Translations under genes and position numbers: made by a program
The notes under the pieces: model-generated
What the model was told of the DNA's origin: nothing
What the model saw: the letters and a program-made list of their open reading frames with translations, nothing else
Database searches by the model: none
Part shown: piece after piece, positions 27,389 through 35,906 of the stretch
How positions within the stretch are numbered: the stretch's first letter is position 1
Layout of the letters: each line of letters begins with the position of its first letter
Assembly (NCBI RefSeq): GCF_003399445.1
Contig: NZ_QUQO01000001.1
Span: 434,001-498,000 of the forward strand
DNA from: Parvularcula marina
Lineage (GTDB): Bacteria > Pseudomonadota > Alphaproteobacteria > Caulobacterales > Parvularculaceae
DNA: 64,000 nt
Direction: 5' to 3'

Positions 27389-27931
27389 ATGAATGTCGAC
27401 AATATCAATCGATGGCTGACGCTCGGCGCAAATGTCGGCGTCGTCATCGGACTGATCGTCCTGATCGTCGAGCTGCGGCAGAATTCGAGTCTGACACGCG
27501 CGGCTATGGAGATCGAGCTCACCGCCGTTCAATCCGACCTCGAATTGCGCATGTCGGCGCCGGACATTTCCGCAGTCTGGATGAAGTCGGTCTACCACCC
27601 CGAAGAACTGACACTGGTCGAGATCAAGATGATGGAAGGCCCGCTGGTCGCCGTGACCCAGCAGATCGATCACTTGATGAACATGCAGGAGGCCGGGCTA
27701 GTTTCGCGTAGCCGGGTCGAAAGTCACGTGCGTAACATCGCCCCGTTCTATTTCGGCAGCCGATTTGCCCAGAACTGGTGGCAGGCGAACGAAGTGGGAT
27801 GGCAGGGAACCGGCCTTTATGAGATTGCCGGCCCGATCATCGACGGCGTCGATGAAAATTTCATGCGAGACTATTTCGACAGCCTGACCATTGCGCCTGA
27901 AACACCGCCCACTGAGGGTACCAGCGAATGA
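27389..27931 (+). CDS. Single-pass membrane protein, first gene of the array, unknown
   Basis: A 180-residue protein with an N-terminal membrane segment (about 8-28: LTLGANVGVVIGLIVLIVEL) and a C-terminal soluble part rich in Met, Gln and Trp. Its anchor resembles, but is not the same as, the anchors of the four following genes. ATG 27389 is preceded by GGGGGG and GAGAT-like bases, a strong ribosome site; an upstream ATG at 27350 is less likely. Its stop overlaps the start of the next gene by 4 nt (ATGA). I do not recognise the family; similar small proteins next to such arrays exist in other alphaproteobacteria to my recollection, without known function. Confidence 0.7.
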   Translation: MNVDNINRWLTLGANVGVVIGLIVLIVELRQNSSLTRAAMEIELTAVQSDLELRMSAPDISAVWMKSVYHPEELTLVEIKMMEGPLVAVTQQIDHLMNMQEAGLVSRSRVESHVRNIAPFYFGSRFAQNWWQANEVGWQGTGLYEIAGPIIDGVDENFMRDYFDSLTIAPETPPTEGTSE

Positions 27932-28701
27932 TCCTCCGCCGCATCACCGAACATGTGAAAGCCCAGAACTGGACCGCCGTCGCGCTCGACTTTGTCATTG
28001 TCGTCGTCGGTGTGTTCATCGGTATTCAGGTCGCGAACTGGAACGATGCGCAGGCCAATGGCCGACTTGGAAGAGATTATAAGGAAAGGCTGATCACCGA
28101 AATTCAGAATGATCTTGCGGCCACACAGGTGCTCTCCGGCTATTATGAGGATGTTCTCGACAGCGTCACGCAGACTAACCGGTTATTATCCGTACCCGAA
28201 GCGGATGCAAATGCGCTGGTCATCGCGGCCTATCGCGCCAGCGAATACACAAGCATCCCTTCCAACCGGGCGACCTGGGACCAGATCGTTTCGTCGGGTC
28301 ATCTCGGCCTCCTGCCGGAATCTGCCTTCGAAAGCGGTCTTCCCGATTACTACAAGTTCCAGGAGGCGAACGAGGCGGTCATCGACCGGCTTCAGGATTC
28401 ACCTTACAGAATCGCCGTCCGGTCGCTCATCCCCCTGCCCGTTCAGCTGTCCATCAGAGAAGGCTGCAGCGACTCCTTGGACGAGCTGAGTATCATCGAA
28501 GGATTCATGACGGAATGTCATCTGGAGGTGGAACCGTCCCTGATTGAAGAGGCCGCCGTAGCGCTGCGGACGTCTCCTGCCATTCGCGATACCCTGCGCT
28601 ATCAATATTCCATGGTCGGCCTGGTACAGATCAATAACGCCGGAAATATCGCCCTTCAGGAGCGGGTGCTGGCGGCCCTGACAGCGGAGGAACGAGACTG
28701 A
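27928..28701 (+). CDS. Array membrane protein A (type RRITEHV), unknown
   Basis: A 257-residue bitopic membrane protein. The positive N-terminus (residues 1-14) predicts N-in. Residues about 17-36 form one membrane helix (ALDFVIVVVGVFIGIQ) holding an Asp at position 21. It ends in IQVANWND, a motif shared by all four proteins. The 220-residue remainder should be periplasmic and helical, with a core motif at 116-142 (SSGHLGLL ... PDYY). It contains two Cys (180, 197), a possible disulfide. It is about 96% identical to gene C at 29471 (11 differences in 257). It is coupled to both neighbours by ATGA and TGATG overlaps. Function unknown. Confidence 0.8.
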   Translation: MILRRITEHVKAQNWTAVALDFVIVVVGVFIGIQVANWNDAQANGRLGRDYKERLITEIQNDLAATQVLSGYYEDVLDSVTQTNRLLSVPEADANALVIAAYRASEYTSIPSNRATWDQIVSSGHLGLLPESAFESGLPDYYKFQEANEAVIDRLQDSPYRIAVRSLIPLPVQLSIREGCSDSLDELSIIEGFMTECHLEVEPSLIEEAAVALRTSPAIRDTLRYQYSMVGLVQINNAGNIALQERVLAALTAEERD

Positions 28702-29474
28702 TGATTCTCCGTAGTCTCATGAAGCACGTTCGCGACCAGAACTGGATCGCCGTCGCGCTCGATTTCATCATTGTCGTCGTCGGTGTGTTCATCGGTATTC
28801 AGGTAAGCAACTGGAATGCCGCGAGGGCGGATCATGTGCGCGAAGCCCGTTATCTTGACAATCTTGCCATCGAAATCAGGGAAGAAATTGTTGCTTTGGA
28901 TGAGATGATGCTAGCTCATCGAATGCGTATAACAGTGATTGAAAAGATGTTGACCGATGCTGGCGGTGCTCCGCCCCGACGGGAGAGCAGAATGTCAGCA
29001 CCCGCAAGCGCGGTTGATCTCACCAGAAAGTTTCCGGCGCCGGAGTTTCTTCCCATCACTGAGGAAGAGCGCGACTATTTTCTGAATTACGGTATCTTTG
29101 CGCGGACATTCAATGAAAAGAACTCCACCTTTCGCACCCTGCAATCGACAGGAGACATCACTATTTTTAAGGATGAGACCCTAGCTCTCGATATTACGGA
29201 TTACTACGCCAATATCGAGGATTTGATTTATTTTGAAGACGGCACTGCGCGCCATGCACGCGATGCGACGACAGCGGTTGCGAGGCGTCACGGCTTCAAT
29301 CCTTTTGGCGAAAACTCATATGATCTTGTCGTCACTGCGCTGCAGGAAGATCCGGAGTTCGCCGCCTCTCTGCGTGGGCTTTACAATGTTTCCATCTTGA
29401 ATCACTTCGTTATCGCCACTGTGAAACGTGAAGCAGAGGAGATTTTGGCCAGGCTTCCGGATGGTGAAGAATGA
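28701..29474 (+). CDS. Array membrane protein B (type RSLMKHV), unknown
   Basis: A 257-residue protein with the same anchor plan as its neighbours: MILRSLMKHVRDQNW, then a membrane helix ending IQVSNWN. The rest is diverged from genes A and C. The core motif is still visible without gaps at 143-169 (FRTLQSTGDITIF ... TDYY). It has no Cys pair. The start overlaps the stop of A by 1 nt (TGATG) and its end overlaps C by 4 nt (ATGA). Its N-terminal 15 residues match gene D nearly exactly while its remainder does not, which points to unit duplication followed by divergence or recombination. Function unknown. Confidence 0.78.
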   Translation: MILRSLMKHVRDQNWIAVALDFIIVVVGVFIGIQVSNWNAARADHVREARYLDNLAIEIREEIVALDEMMLAHRMRITVIEKMLTDAGGAPPRRESRMSAPASAVDLTRKFPAPEFLPITEEERDYFLNYGIFARTFNEKNSTFRTLQSTGDITIFKDETLALDITDYYANIEDLIYFEDGTARHARDATTAVARRHGFNPFGENSYDLVVTALQEDPEFAASLRGLYNVSILNHFVIATVKREAEEILARLPDGEE

Positions 29475-30244
29475 TCCTCCGCCGCATCACCGAACATGTG
29501 AAAGCCCAGAACTGGACCGCCGTCGCGCTCGACTTCGTCATCGTCGTCGTCGGTGTGTTCATCGGTATTCAGGTCGCGAACTGGAACGATGCGCAGGCCA
29601 ATGGCCGACTTGGAAGAGATTATAAGGAAAGGCTGATCAGCGAAATTCAGAATGATCTTGCGGCCACACAGGTGCTCTCCGGCTATTATGAGGATGTTCT
29701 CGACAGCGTCACGCAGACTAACCGGTTATTATCCGTACCCGAAGCGGATGCAAATGCGCTGGTCATCGCGGCCTATCGCGCCAGCGAATACACAAGCATC
29801 CCTTCCAATCGGGCAACCTGGGACCAGATCGTTTCGTCGGGTCATCTCGGCCTCCTGCCGGAATCCGCCATCGAAAGCGGTCTTCCCGATTACTACAAGT
29901 TCCAGGAGTCAAACGAGGCGGTCATCGACCGGCTTCAGGATTCACCTTACAGAATCGCCGTCCGGTCGCTCATCCCCCTGCCCGTTCAGCTGTCCATCAG
30001 AGAAGGCTGCAGCGACTCCTTGGACGAGCTGAGTATCAGCCAGGGGTTCATGACGGAATGTCATCTGGAGGTGGAGCCGTCCCTGCTCGAAGAGGCCGCC
30101 GAAGCGCTGCGGACGTCTCCTGCCATTCGAGAAACCGTGCGTTATCAATATTCCATGGTCGGCCTGGTACAGATCAATAACGCCGGAAATATCGTCCTTC
30201 AGGAGCGGGTGCTGGCGGGCCTGACGGCGGAGGAACGAGACTGA
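29471..30244 (+). CDS. Array membrane protein C, near-copy of A
   Basis: A 257-residue near-duplicate of gene A. I count 11 differences: T57S, F134I, A147S, then I190S, E191Q, I206L, V211E, D221E, L223V, A242V and A250G. Three fall in the first 189 residues and eight in the last 68, so the 5' part has been homogenised more recently. Anchor helix, NWND motif, two Cys and the core motif are all conserved, so both copies look functional. It overlaps B by 4 nt and D by 1 nt. Confidence 0.8.
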   Translation: MILRRITEHVKAQNWTAVALDFVIVVVGVFIGIQVANWNDAQANGRLGRDYKERLISEIQNDLAATQVLSGYYEDVLDSVTQTNRLLSVPEADANALVIAAYRASEYTSIPSNRATWDQIVSSGHLGLLPESAIESGLPDYYKFQESNEAVIDRLQDSPYRIAVRSLIPLPVQLSIREGCSDSLDELSISQGFMTECHLEVEPSLLEEAAEALRTSPAIRETVRYQYSMVGLVQINNAGNIVLQERVLAGLTAEERD

Positions 30245-31032
30245 TGATACTCCGAAGTCTTATGAAGCACGTTCGTGACCAGAACTGGACCGCTGTCGGC
30301 CTCGACTTCGTCATTGTCGTCGTCGGGGTGTTCGTCGGAATTCAGGTGTCGAACTGGAATGACCAGCATTTTACAGCTCGCGAAGCGATCGATTCTCGCG
30401 TCCGATTGATCTCTGATCTGCAAAATGACCGGGACGTCCTGGCGGTCCGGCGGAAATTTTACCAGGAGGTCAAGGACGCAGCAAAGCGGATAGAGCATAT
30501 TCTTGAGGCAGACTTTCCAGAAACGACCGAGGCCCAATGGCAACTCATCCGCGACACGGAAAATGCTGGTCTGATCTGGGCGTTCAAGCCGTCGGCACAG
30601 GTTTACGATGAGCTCCTGAATTCGGGAAAGCTCCGTCTCGTGAGTGATACGGAGATCTTACGTCAGATGCGGGATTACTATCAGGATGCCGCGCTGGAAG
30701 CAGCCATGTCGTTCCAAGTCGACACCCCCTATCGGAACAAGTCGCGCAGGCTGATTAGCGGCCCACTGATCGAATACCAACATCACGCCTGCAATATCGT
30801 TGTCGGCGCTGATCCTAGTAATGTGAAAGTCGAGGAACAGCTCTACTTTCCGCCCTGCCCGGCCCCAGCACTCGAGACAGAAATTCTGGAAACCGCCCAA
30901 CGCATTCACGCAGAGGAAGAATTGCTGGGTGATCTCCGATTAGTGCTCAGACATACCGAAGGCGTTCTTTCATTTATTGAGTATCTGGATGATGAGGCAG
31001 AGACCCTGATCACCAAACTGGAGGCAGACTGA
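30244..31032 (+). CDS. Array membrane protein D (type RSLMKHV), unknown
   Basis: A 262-residue protein with the B-type N-terminus and anchor (WTAVGLDFVIVVVGVFVGIQ), then a different periplasmic part. The core motif aligns at 120-146 (YDELLNSGKLRLV ... RDYY). A Cys pair (about 184 and 200) lies in a His/Pro-rich stretch. The last 50 residues are acidic helix. It is the last intact gene of the array. Its stop overlaps by 1 nt an ATG that begins a fossil copy of the A-type start. The convergent prmC gene ends 16 nt beyond. Confidence 0.78.
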   Translation: MILRSLMKHVRDQNWTAVGLDFVIVVVGVFVGIQVSNWNDQHFTAREAIDSRVRLISDLQNDRDVLAVRRKFYQEVKDAAKRIEHILEADFPETTEAQWQLIRDTENAGLIWAFKPSAQVYDELLNSGKLRLVSDTEILRQMRDYYQDAALEAAMSFQVDTPYRNKSRRLISGPLIEYQHHACNIVVGADPSNVKVEEQLYFPPCPAPALETEILETAQRIHAEEELLGDLRLVLRHTEGVLSFIEYLDDEAETLITKLEAD

Positions 31033-31056
31033 TGCTCCTCCGCCGCGTCAGCGCAC
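31032..31056 (+). pseudogene. Fossil 5' end of a further A-type array gene
   Basis: ATGCTCCTCCGCCGCGTCAG matches the start of genes A and C (ATGATCCTCCGCCGCATCAC) with about 4 mismatches over 25 nt and encodes MLLRRVSA against MILRRITE. It sits exactly where the alternation A-B-A-B predicts the next A. Similarity stops at the prmC stop codon (31048-31050). The reading frame closes after 35 codons, so I treat it as a remnant and not a gene. Confidence 0.6.
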
Positions 31057-31875
31057 TGTCACCATGCGCTCATGCCCGGCAAGGTCTTTGTGGACGGACA
31101 CTTCACGCTCAGGCATGTCGGCTTTCATCAGAGAGCTGACGGCCTCGCCCTGCCCTGTTCCGATCTCAAGAAAGGCGTGCCCGCCCGGTGCCAGCCTTTC
31201 GGCAATAACGGGCGCCAGCACACGATAGGCATCAAGCCCGTCTGCGCCCGCGCGCAGGGCAAGCTCTGGCTCATAGCCCGCAACCGATACTGGCAGTTCG
31301 GCAGCGTCCTCGATATAGGGCGGGTTCGACAGGATGATATCAAAGGGGCCGTCCGGCGCATATCTGAAATCGAGCATGCGGAACTCCGCCCAGCGATCGA
31401 GCTTGAGGAGATGCGCGTTCTTCTCCGCGACCTGCAGGGCGCCGGGTGATTTATCGATACCAACACCATGCGCACTCGTCAGCTCACCGAGTACTGAGAG
31501 AAGAAGGCAGCCGGTGCCGGTGCCAAGATCCAAGACGCGGGGGTTAGGCCCCGCCGCTGCCACCGCCGCCTCAACCAGCATTTCGGTCTCAGGCCGCGGG
31601 ATCAGCGTGTCCCGGGTGACCTTGAACATCCGTCCAAAGAATTCCTGTTCACCGGTGATATAGGCGACCGGCTCTCCGCCTGCCCGGCGAGACAGCATGC
31701 GTGCATATTTGCCTGCGGCTTCCTTTGGCACTTCATCCCTGGCGGCAGCAATCAGCCCTGCATGATCGAGCCCCGAGGCGGCACAGAGCAAAACCCGCGC
31801 ATCCAGTGCAGGCGTCGGGGATGTGCCCAGACGCATCGTCCCCTCTGCGAGATGCTGGCTATAGGTCAGCGGCAT
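31048..31875 (-). CDS. prmC: Release factor glutamine methyltransferase
   Basis: Methylates the Gln of the GGQ motif of RF1 and RF2 with SAM. The 275-residue protein has the N-terminal helical domain and a Rossmann methyltransferase domain: VLDLGTGTGCLLLS (SAM loop) and the substrate motif DIILSNPPYIED (NPPY). ITGEQEFFGRMFKV and IPRPETEMLVEA are family signatures. The start lies 15 nt downstream of the prfA stop, the usual prfA-prmC operon. The 3' end meets the membrane-protein array. Confidence 0.95.
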   Translation of the reverse strand: MPLTYSQHLAEGTMRLGTSPTPALDARVLLCAASGLDHAGLIAAARDEVPKEAAGKYARMLSRRAGGEPVAYITGEQEFFGRMFKVTRDTLIPRPETEMLVEAAVAAAGPNPRVLDLGTGTGCLLLSVLGELTSAHGVGIDKSPGALQVAEKNAHLLKLDRWAEFRMLDFRYAPDGPFDIILSNPPYIEDAAELPVSVAGYEPELALRAGADGLDAYRVLAPVIAERLAPGGHAFLEIGTGQGEAVSSLMKADMPEREVSVHKDLAGHERMVTVR

Positions 31876-31890
31876 CGATCGCCAGATCCC

Positions 31891-33009
31891 TTACTCAGCT
31901 TCCATGCTGGCGAGGCGTTCGGTCTGATCCGCGAGCACAAGGGCGTCGATCATTTCATCGACCGCTTCGCCCGCCATCATCTTGTCGAGCTTATAAAGCG
32001 TCAGGTTGATCCGATGATCGGTCACCCGGCTCTGCGGAAAATTATAGGTGCGGATACGCTCCGAGCGGTCGCCGGAGCCAACCTGACCTTTGCGTTCGGC
32101 GGCGCGTTCGGCATCGACACGCGCGCGCTCGGCATCATAAAGACGGGCACGGAGCACTTTCATCGCCTTTGCGCGGTTCTTGTGCTGGGATTTCTCATCC
32201 TGCTGGATGACGACAACGCCGGTCGGCAAGTGCGTGATGCGGACAGCCGAGTCAGTCGTGTTCACCGACTGACCGCCCGGCCCACTGGCGCGGAAGACAT
32301 CGATCCGAAGGTCTGCCTCGCTGATCTCGATATCAACATCTTCGGGCTCAGGCAGCACGGCAACGGTTGCGGCAGAGGTATGGATGCGCCCTTGCGTTTC
32401 GGTCTCGGGCACGCGCTGCACACGGTGGACACCGCTTTCGAATTTGAGCCGGCCGAAGACATTGTCACCTGTGACGCTCGCCTGGACTTCCTTGTATCCG
32501 CCAACCCCGCTTTCGGTCGCGGAGAGGATCTCAACCTTCCAGCCCTGAGTGACCGCATAGCGCTGATACATACGGAAGAGATCGCCTGCGAAGAGCGCTG
32601 CCTCATCCCCGCCCGTGCCTGCGCGGACCTCAAGGATGACCGGCGCGGAATCCGCCTTGTCTTTCGGCAGGAGCATGATCTGAAGCTGTTCCTCAAGCGC
32701 CGGGATTTCTTCCTTCAGGCGCTGGATCTCTTCTTTCGCCATGCCCGCCATCTCGGCATCGTCGCCGGCGAGCATTTCTTCGGCGTCGCCAAGATCCTGC
32801 CGCGCGGTCGTCAGAGCGCTAGCCGCCTCGACCACGGGTTTGAGCTCGGCATGCTCTTTTGACAGCCGAACGATGCGCTCCGCTTCGGTCGCCGAAGACA
32901 TCTCCTCTTCGACCTCGGCGAGGCGCGCAATCAGTGCATCAAGTTTTTCCTGCGGAATCACGTGGCTGGAGGACTTTCTGACAGTATTCGTTTCGGCGGC
33001 ATGTGCCAT
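31891..33009 (-). CDS. prfA: Peptide chain release factor 1
   Basis: Reads UAA and UAG stop codons and releases the peptide. Up to 372 residues, against about 357 usual; the first about 15 residues may be an over-extension, and a start nearer [12 protein letters not shown] is possible, though no ATG is obvious there. The stop-recognition motif is P-E-T in [19 protein letters not shown], the peptidyl-transferase motif is GPGGQSVN, and [14 protein letters not shown] is the C-terminal signature. It is coupled to its methylase prmC downstream. Confidence 0.95.
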   Translation of the reverse strand: MAHAAETNTVRKSSSHVIPQEKLDALIARLAEVEEEMSSATEAERIVRLSKEHAELKPVVEAASALTTARQDLGDAEEMLAGDDAEMAGMAKEEIQRLKEEIPALEEQLQIMLLPKDKADSAPVILEVRAGTGGDEAALFAGDLFRMYQRYAVTQGWKVEILSATESGVGGYKEVQASVTGDNVFGRLKFESGVHRVQRVPETETQGRIHTSAATVAVLPEPEDVDIEISEADLRIDVFRASGPGGQSVNTTDSAVRITHLPTGVVVIQQDEKSQHKNRAKAMKVLRARLYDAERARVDAERAAERKGQVGSGDRSERIRTYNFPQSRVTDHRINLTLYKLDKMMAGEAVDEMIDALVLADQTERLASMEAE

Positions 33010-33081
33010 GACCTGCCAATCTCCGGCAAGAGGGGGTAACTCTTGCTTGCGCGGAGCGGTTCAAGCCCTGAAGATCATCTC

Positions 33082-33450
33082 ATGTCTGTCCGGCCTGAAA
33101 CCCGTGATTACATCCTCGACCAGCTCTCTGCGGCGGGGGACGTTTCAGCCCGCCGCATGTTTGGTGAGATGGGCCTTTACTGTGACGGCAAATTTGTCGG
33201 CGTCATCTGTAATGATGAGCTGTTTTTCAAACAGACCGAACAAGGCCGCGCCTTCCTGCCCCGACTTGGGCTGAGGCCGCCCTATCCCGGCGCGCATCCC
33301 TATCTGCATGTGACGGGTGATGTGCTCGAAGATGCGGGTCGTGCTGCTGAGCTTCTGAAGATCACGACGGCCGCCCTTCCCATGCCGCCGCCGAGACGCC
33401 CCTCCAGACGCAAGCGGGCCATTCGGAGTGAAGGGGAGCCATCCGCGTGA
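33082..33450 (+). CDS. TfoX N-terminal domain protein
   Basis: A 122-residue protein of the TfoX/Sxy N-terminal family: DVSARRMFGEMGLYCDGKFVGVI, then LFFKQTEQ and PYPGAHPYL. The C-terminal TfoX domain is absent, and the tail is Arg/Pro rich (PPPRRPSRRKR). Such stand-alone proteins are common outside the competence regulators and have no defined role. The ATG at 33082 is the likely start. The stop overlaps the GTG start of the next gene by 4 nt, so the two are coupled. Confidence 0.85.
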   Translation: MSVRPETRDYILDQLSAAGDVSARRMFGEMGLYCDGKFVGVICNDELFFKQTEQGRAFLPRLGLRPPYPGAHPYLHVTGDVLEDAGRAAELLKITTAALPMPPPRRPSRRKRAIRSEGEPSA

Positions 33451-34538
33451 AACGCCTGATCGCCTGCGGGCTCGCGGCCAGTTTTGCCGTCACCGCTGCG
33501 TGCGGTGAAGAGCTTGCCGCCACTCTGCCGACAGAAGTTTGCCGGGGCTATCTCTTCCTGCCGCTGACGCTGGAAGAGAAAGAAGACGCGCCCGCCGATC
33601 GGACACTCCATTTCCTCTATGATACCGGCGCCAGCTATTCGATCGTTGATCCAGCCTCGATCTTACGTGTCAGTGGCAAGACGATCGAGCCCGGCAAGAA
33701 TGCCGTTTTCTCCGATGCGACCATGGGGCCGCTCAACGTCAACAGGCTGCGCGCAAGGGTGCAGGACCTCTCGCATCTCTCCATGGCGCTGGGTCGGCCG
33801 ATTGACGGCATTCTCGCCTATGATGCGTTCGGGGAATATCTCGTCCAGATCCATTACCCCGAAGGCGAGATCCGCCTTTATGCAGGCGACCTGCCACGTG
33901 CCGATGGCAACACCATCTTTTCCTCCAAGGGCAAGGACAAGCGCCCATGGGTCAAGCTCGACATTGATGGCCGGAAACGGCGGGTGCTGATCGATTCAGG
34001 GTCTGCCTCGACCCTCGTTCTCAATGACCTTGATCGCTATGAGGTTAAGGAACCGCCCGTCGAGATCCGCTCCGCCGTGCGCCTCAAACGGCTTGAGAAA
34101 CGACGCGGCGCCCGGCTGACCGGAGATGTGACACTGGGGGAGCATCTTTTCACAACACCCGTTGTTACCGAAACACCGGATACGGAACTCTTCGGCAGCG
34201 GGATGCTGAAGGATTTCGTTCTTACCTTCGATGTCGATGACAAGCGGGTACGGTTTACCAGCCAGAGCGAGGGGCCTGTCACCGTGCCGCCGGAACGCTC
34301 AACCGGTCTTTCCCTTCGCCCCATCAAAGACGGTATGCGGATCGAGAAAGTATTGCCCGATAGTCCGGCCGCGTCGCTGGACCTCAAGCCCGGGGATATC
34401 CTCACCCATATTGACGGCATGCCGATTGCCGAACGCGGCTGCCGCGAGATGTCTGACTTCGAAGAAGTCACCTATCGCCGCCGCCGCGGCGAGGATATCG
34501 CCGAAGTCACCGTGCCGATCTTTGTCATAGTCGACTAG
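33447..34538 (+). CDS. Exported retropepsin-like aspartic protease with two D-[TS]-G motifs and a PDZ domain
   Basis: A 363-residue protein with an N-terminal signal or lipoprotein-like segment (ASFAVTAACGEE). Two aspartic-protease half sites are seen: FLYDTGASYSIVDP (DTG at 59-61) and VLIDSGSASTLVLND (DSG at 183-185), so one chain could form a complete bilobed site. Residues about 285-345 are a PDZ domain (GLSLRPIKDGMRIEKVLPDS, PGDILTHIDG). The GTG start at 33447 overlaps the previous stop by GTGA. It is likely a periplasmic protease or peptide-binding regulator. Substrate unknown. Confidence 0.85.
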   Translation: MKRLIACGLAASFAVTAACGEELAATLPTEVCRGYLFLPLTLEEKEDAPADRTLHFLYDTGASYSIVDPASILRVSGKTIEPGKNAVFSDATMGPLNVNRLRARVQDLSHLSMALGRPIDGILAYDAFGEYLVQIHYPEGEIRLYAGDLPRADGNTIFSSKGKDKRPWVKLDIDGRKRRVLIDSGSASTLVLNDLDRYEVKEPPVEIRSAVRLKRLEKRRGARLTGDVTLGEHLFTTPVVTETPDTELFGSGMLKDFVLTFDVDDKRVRFTSQSEGPVTVPPERSTGLSLRPIKDGMRIEKVLPDSPAASLDLKPGDILTHIDGMPIAERGCREMSDFEEVTYRRRRGEDIAEVTVPIFVIVD

Positions 34539-34611
34539 CGCCACCGCCCAAACTGCTTGCCGCCCTCCCCCTGACAGGCGTAGCCCTGTTGCCGGGTGAG
34601 AGGGATTTCAA

Positions 34612-35871
34612 ATGACAGATGACGTCCGGCCGCTGACGGCACCGACCACGTCCTCCGAGCGCTATGCGATCATGGATATCCTGCGCGGCTTTGCGCTGTT
34701 CGGGGTGCTGACGGCCAATCTCGTGGGTCTCGGCGAAGCGCCCTTCATGGCGACGGATGCCCAGATCGAAGCGCTGCCCACCGCCCCTATCGACAGTTTC
34801 TTCTATTTCCTCGTGGACCTATTCATTGCGGACAAGGCGAACACGCTTTTTGCGTTCCTCTTCGGGGTCGGGTTCTGGGTGATGATGGAACGGCTGGAGA
34901 GCCGCGGCGCACCCTTCATGTCGATCTATCTGCGGCGCACAGGTATTCTGTTCCTTTTCGGTCTCATCCATCTCTTCGGGCTTTTTGCCTTCGACATCCT
35001 GCATCTTTACGGCGCGGCGGGGTTCGTTCTTCTCTTCAGCCGGAAACTCCCTGCCCGGATGATGCTTTATATCGGGCTGGCGCTGCTCGTCTTTGGCCGC
35101 CCTGTCGGCGAATGGATCAGCGAAGCGCTCGGCTTCACCGAGGCCTACGGCATTGTCTATAATGATGACGCGGTGCTGGCCCGGCAGGCCGCCGCATGGG
35201 CCGGGAATTACCGCGAATGGATTGCCGGTATGGATCACATGGTCCGCTATGACTGGTTCGCCAGCGGATTACTGGCCTCATGGGTTCTTTACGTCATTGG
35301 CCGATTTTACATCGGTGCGTGGGTAGCGCGTCAGGGATGGCTACAGCATTCGGGCGATCATCTGCCGATGTTCCGAAAATATCTCCCTCTCCTCCTGATC
35401 TCAGGACTGGTCCTACAACTCCTCGGCCAGCTCATCTCGGAGAACACCGGCGAAGAGGCGTCCGCCGCCCTTGGTGTACTGACGACAATCATGCATGCCT
35501 TTGCGACCCCGCTGATCGCGGCGGGCTATGTCTGCGGGCTCGTTCTGATCTTCAATGGCAAGAGCCTGACCTGGCTGATCCGGCCCTTTGCGCCGGTCGG
35601 CCAGATGGCGCTGACCAATTATCTGACCCAGAGCGTGCTGATCATGCTGATCCTCACCAATATCGGGCCGGGGCTGGGGCTTGCCGGACGGGTCGGCACG
35701 GCCAGCTACATCCCCATCGCCATCGGCATTTACGCCGCACAGGCCGTCTTCAGCCATTTCTGGATGAAGGCCTTTGCCTATGGGCCGGCGGAATGGCTGT
35801 GGCGCACGCTGACCTATGGCAAGGCGCCCGCGATCCGGCGCCGCCCGGAGGCACTTGCCCCTGCCGGGTAA
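34612..35871 (+). CDS. DUF418 family membrane protein (YeiB-like)
   Basis: A 419-residue protein with about eight to ten membrane segments. The N-terminus has the family signature RYAIMDILRGFALFGVLTANL. The DUF418 domain lies in the C-terminal third (ISGLVLQLLGQL, RPFAPVGQMALTNYLTQS, LILTNIGPGLGL) with the conserved GQMALTNYL motif. The relation to acyltransferase-3-like proteins is structural; function unknown. The ATG follows GAGAGGG at good spacing. It may be co-transcribed with the DUF3592 gene 35 nt downstream. Confidence 0.9.
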   Translation: MTDDVRPLTAPTTSSERYAIMDILRGFALFGVLTANLVGLGEAPFMATDAQIEALPTAPIDSFFYFLVDLFIADKANTLFAFLFGVGFWVMMERLESRGAPFMSIYLRRTGILFLFGLIHLFGLFAFDILHLYGAAGFVLLFSRKLPARMMLYIGLALLVFGRPVGEWISEALGFTEAYGIVYNDDAVLARQAAAWAGNYREWIAGMDHMVRYDWFASGLLASWVLYVIGRFYIGAWVARQGWLQHSGDHLPMFRKYLPLLLISGLVLQLLGQLISENTGEEASAALGVLTTIMHAFATPLIAAGYVCGLVLIFNGKSLTWLIRPFAPVGQMALTNYLTQSVLIMLILTNIGPGLGLAGRVGTASYIPIAIGIYAAQAVFSHFWMKAFAYGPAEWLWRTLTYGKAPAIRRRPEALAPAG

Positions 35872-35906
35872 GCCGTTTTTCAGAATATCGCGCTAGGCTT
35901 CGCCGC

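Larger units (their letters stand above)
27928..31031 (+). repeat. Tandem duplication of a two-gene unit (A-B, then C-D)
   Basis: Unit 1 runs from 27928 to 29470 (1543 nt) and unit 2 from 29471 to 31031 (1561 nt). The first gene of each unit is nearly identical, with identity beginning exactly at the ATG and continuing through the junction TGATGAT(T/A)CTCCG into the first 120 nt of the second gene, after which the second genes diverge. A third unit begins at 31032 but is lost after about 20 nt. Confidence 0.8.

Noticed and set aside
31032-31139. 35-codon open frame after gene D as a real sixth gene
   Set aside because: Only the first 8 codons resemble the array; the rest is antisense to prmC and has no family pattern.
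35280-35906. Long open frame upstream of the DUF3592 gene, within the DUF418 gene
   Set aside because: It is a shadow of the DUF418 gene in another frame; residues read as low-complexity Arg/Pro/Asp, and the true DUF3592 protein begins at the ATG at 35907.
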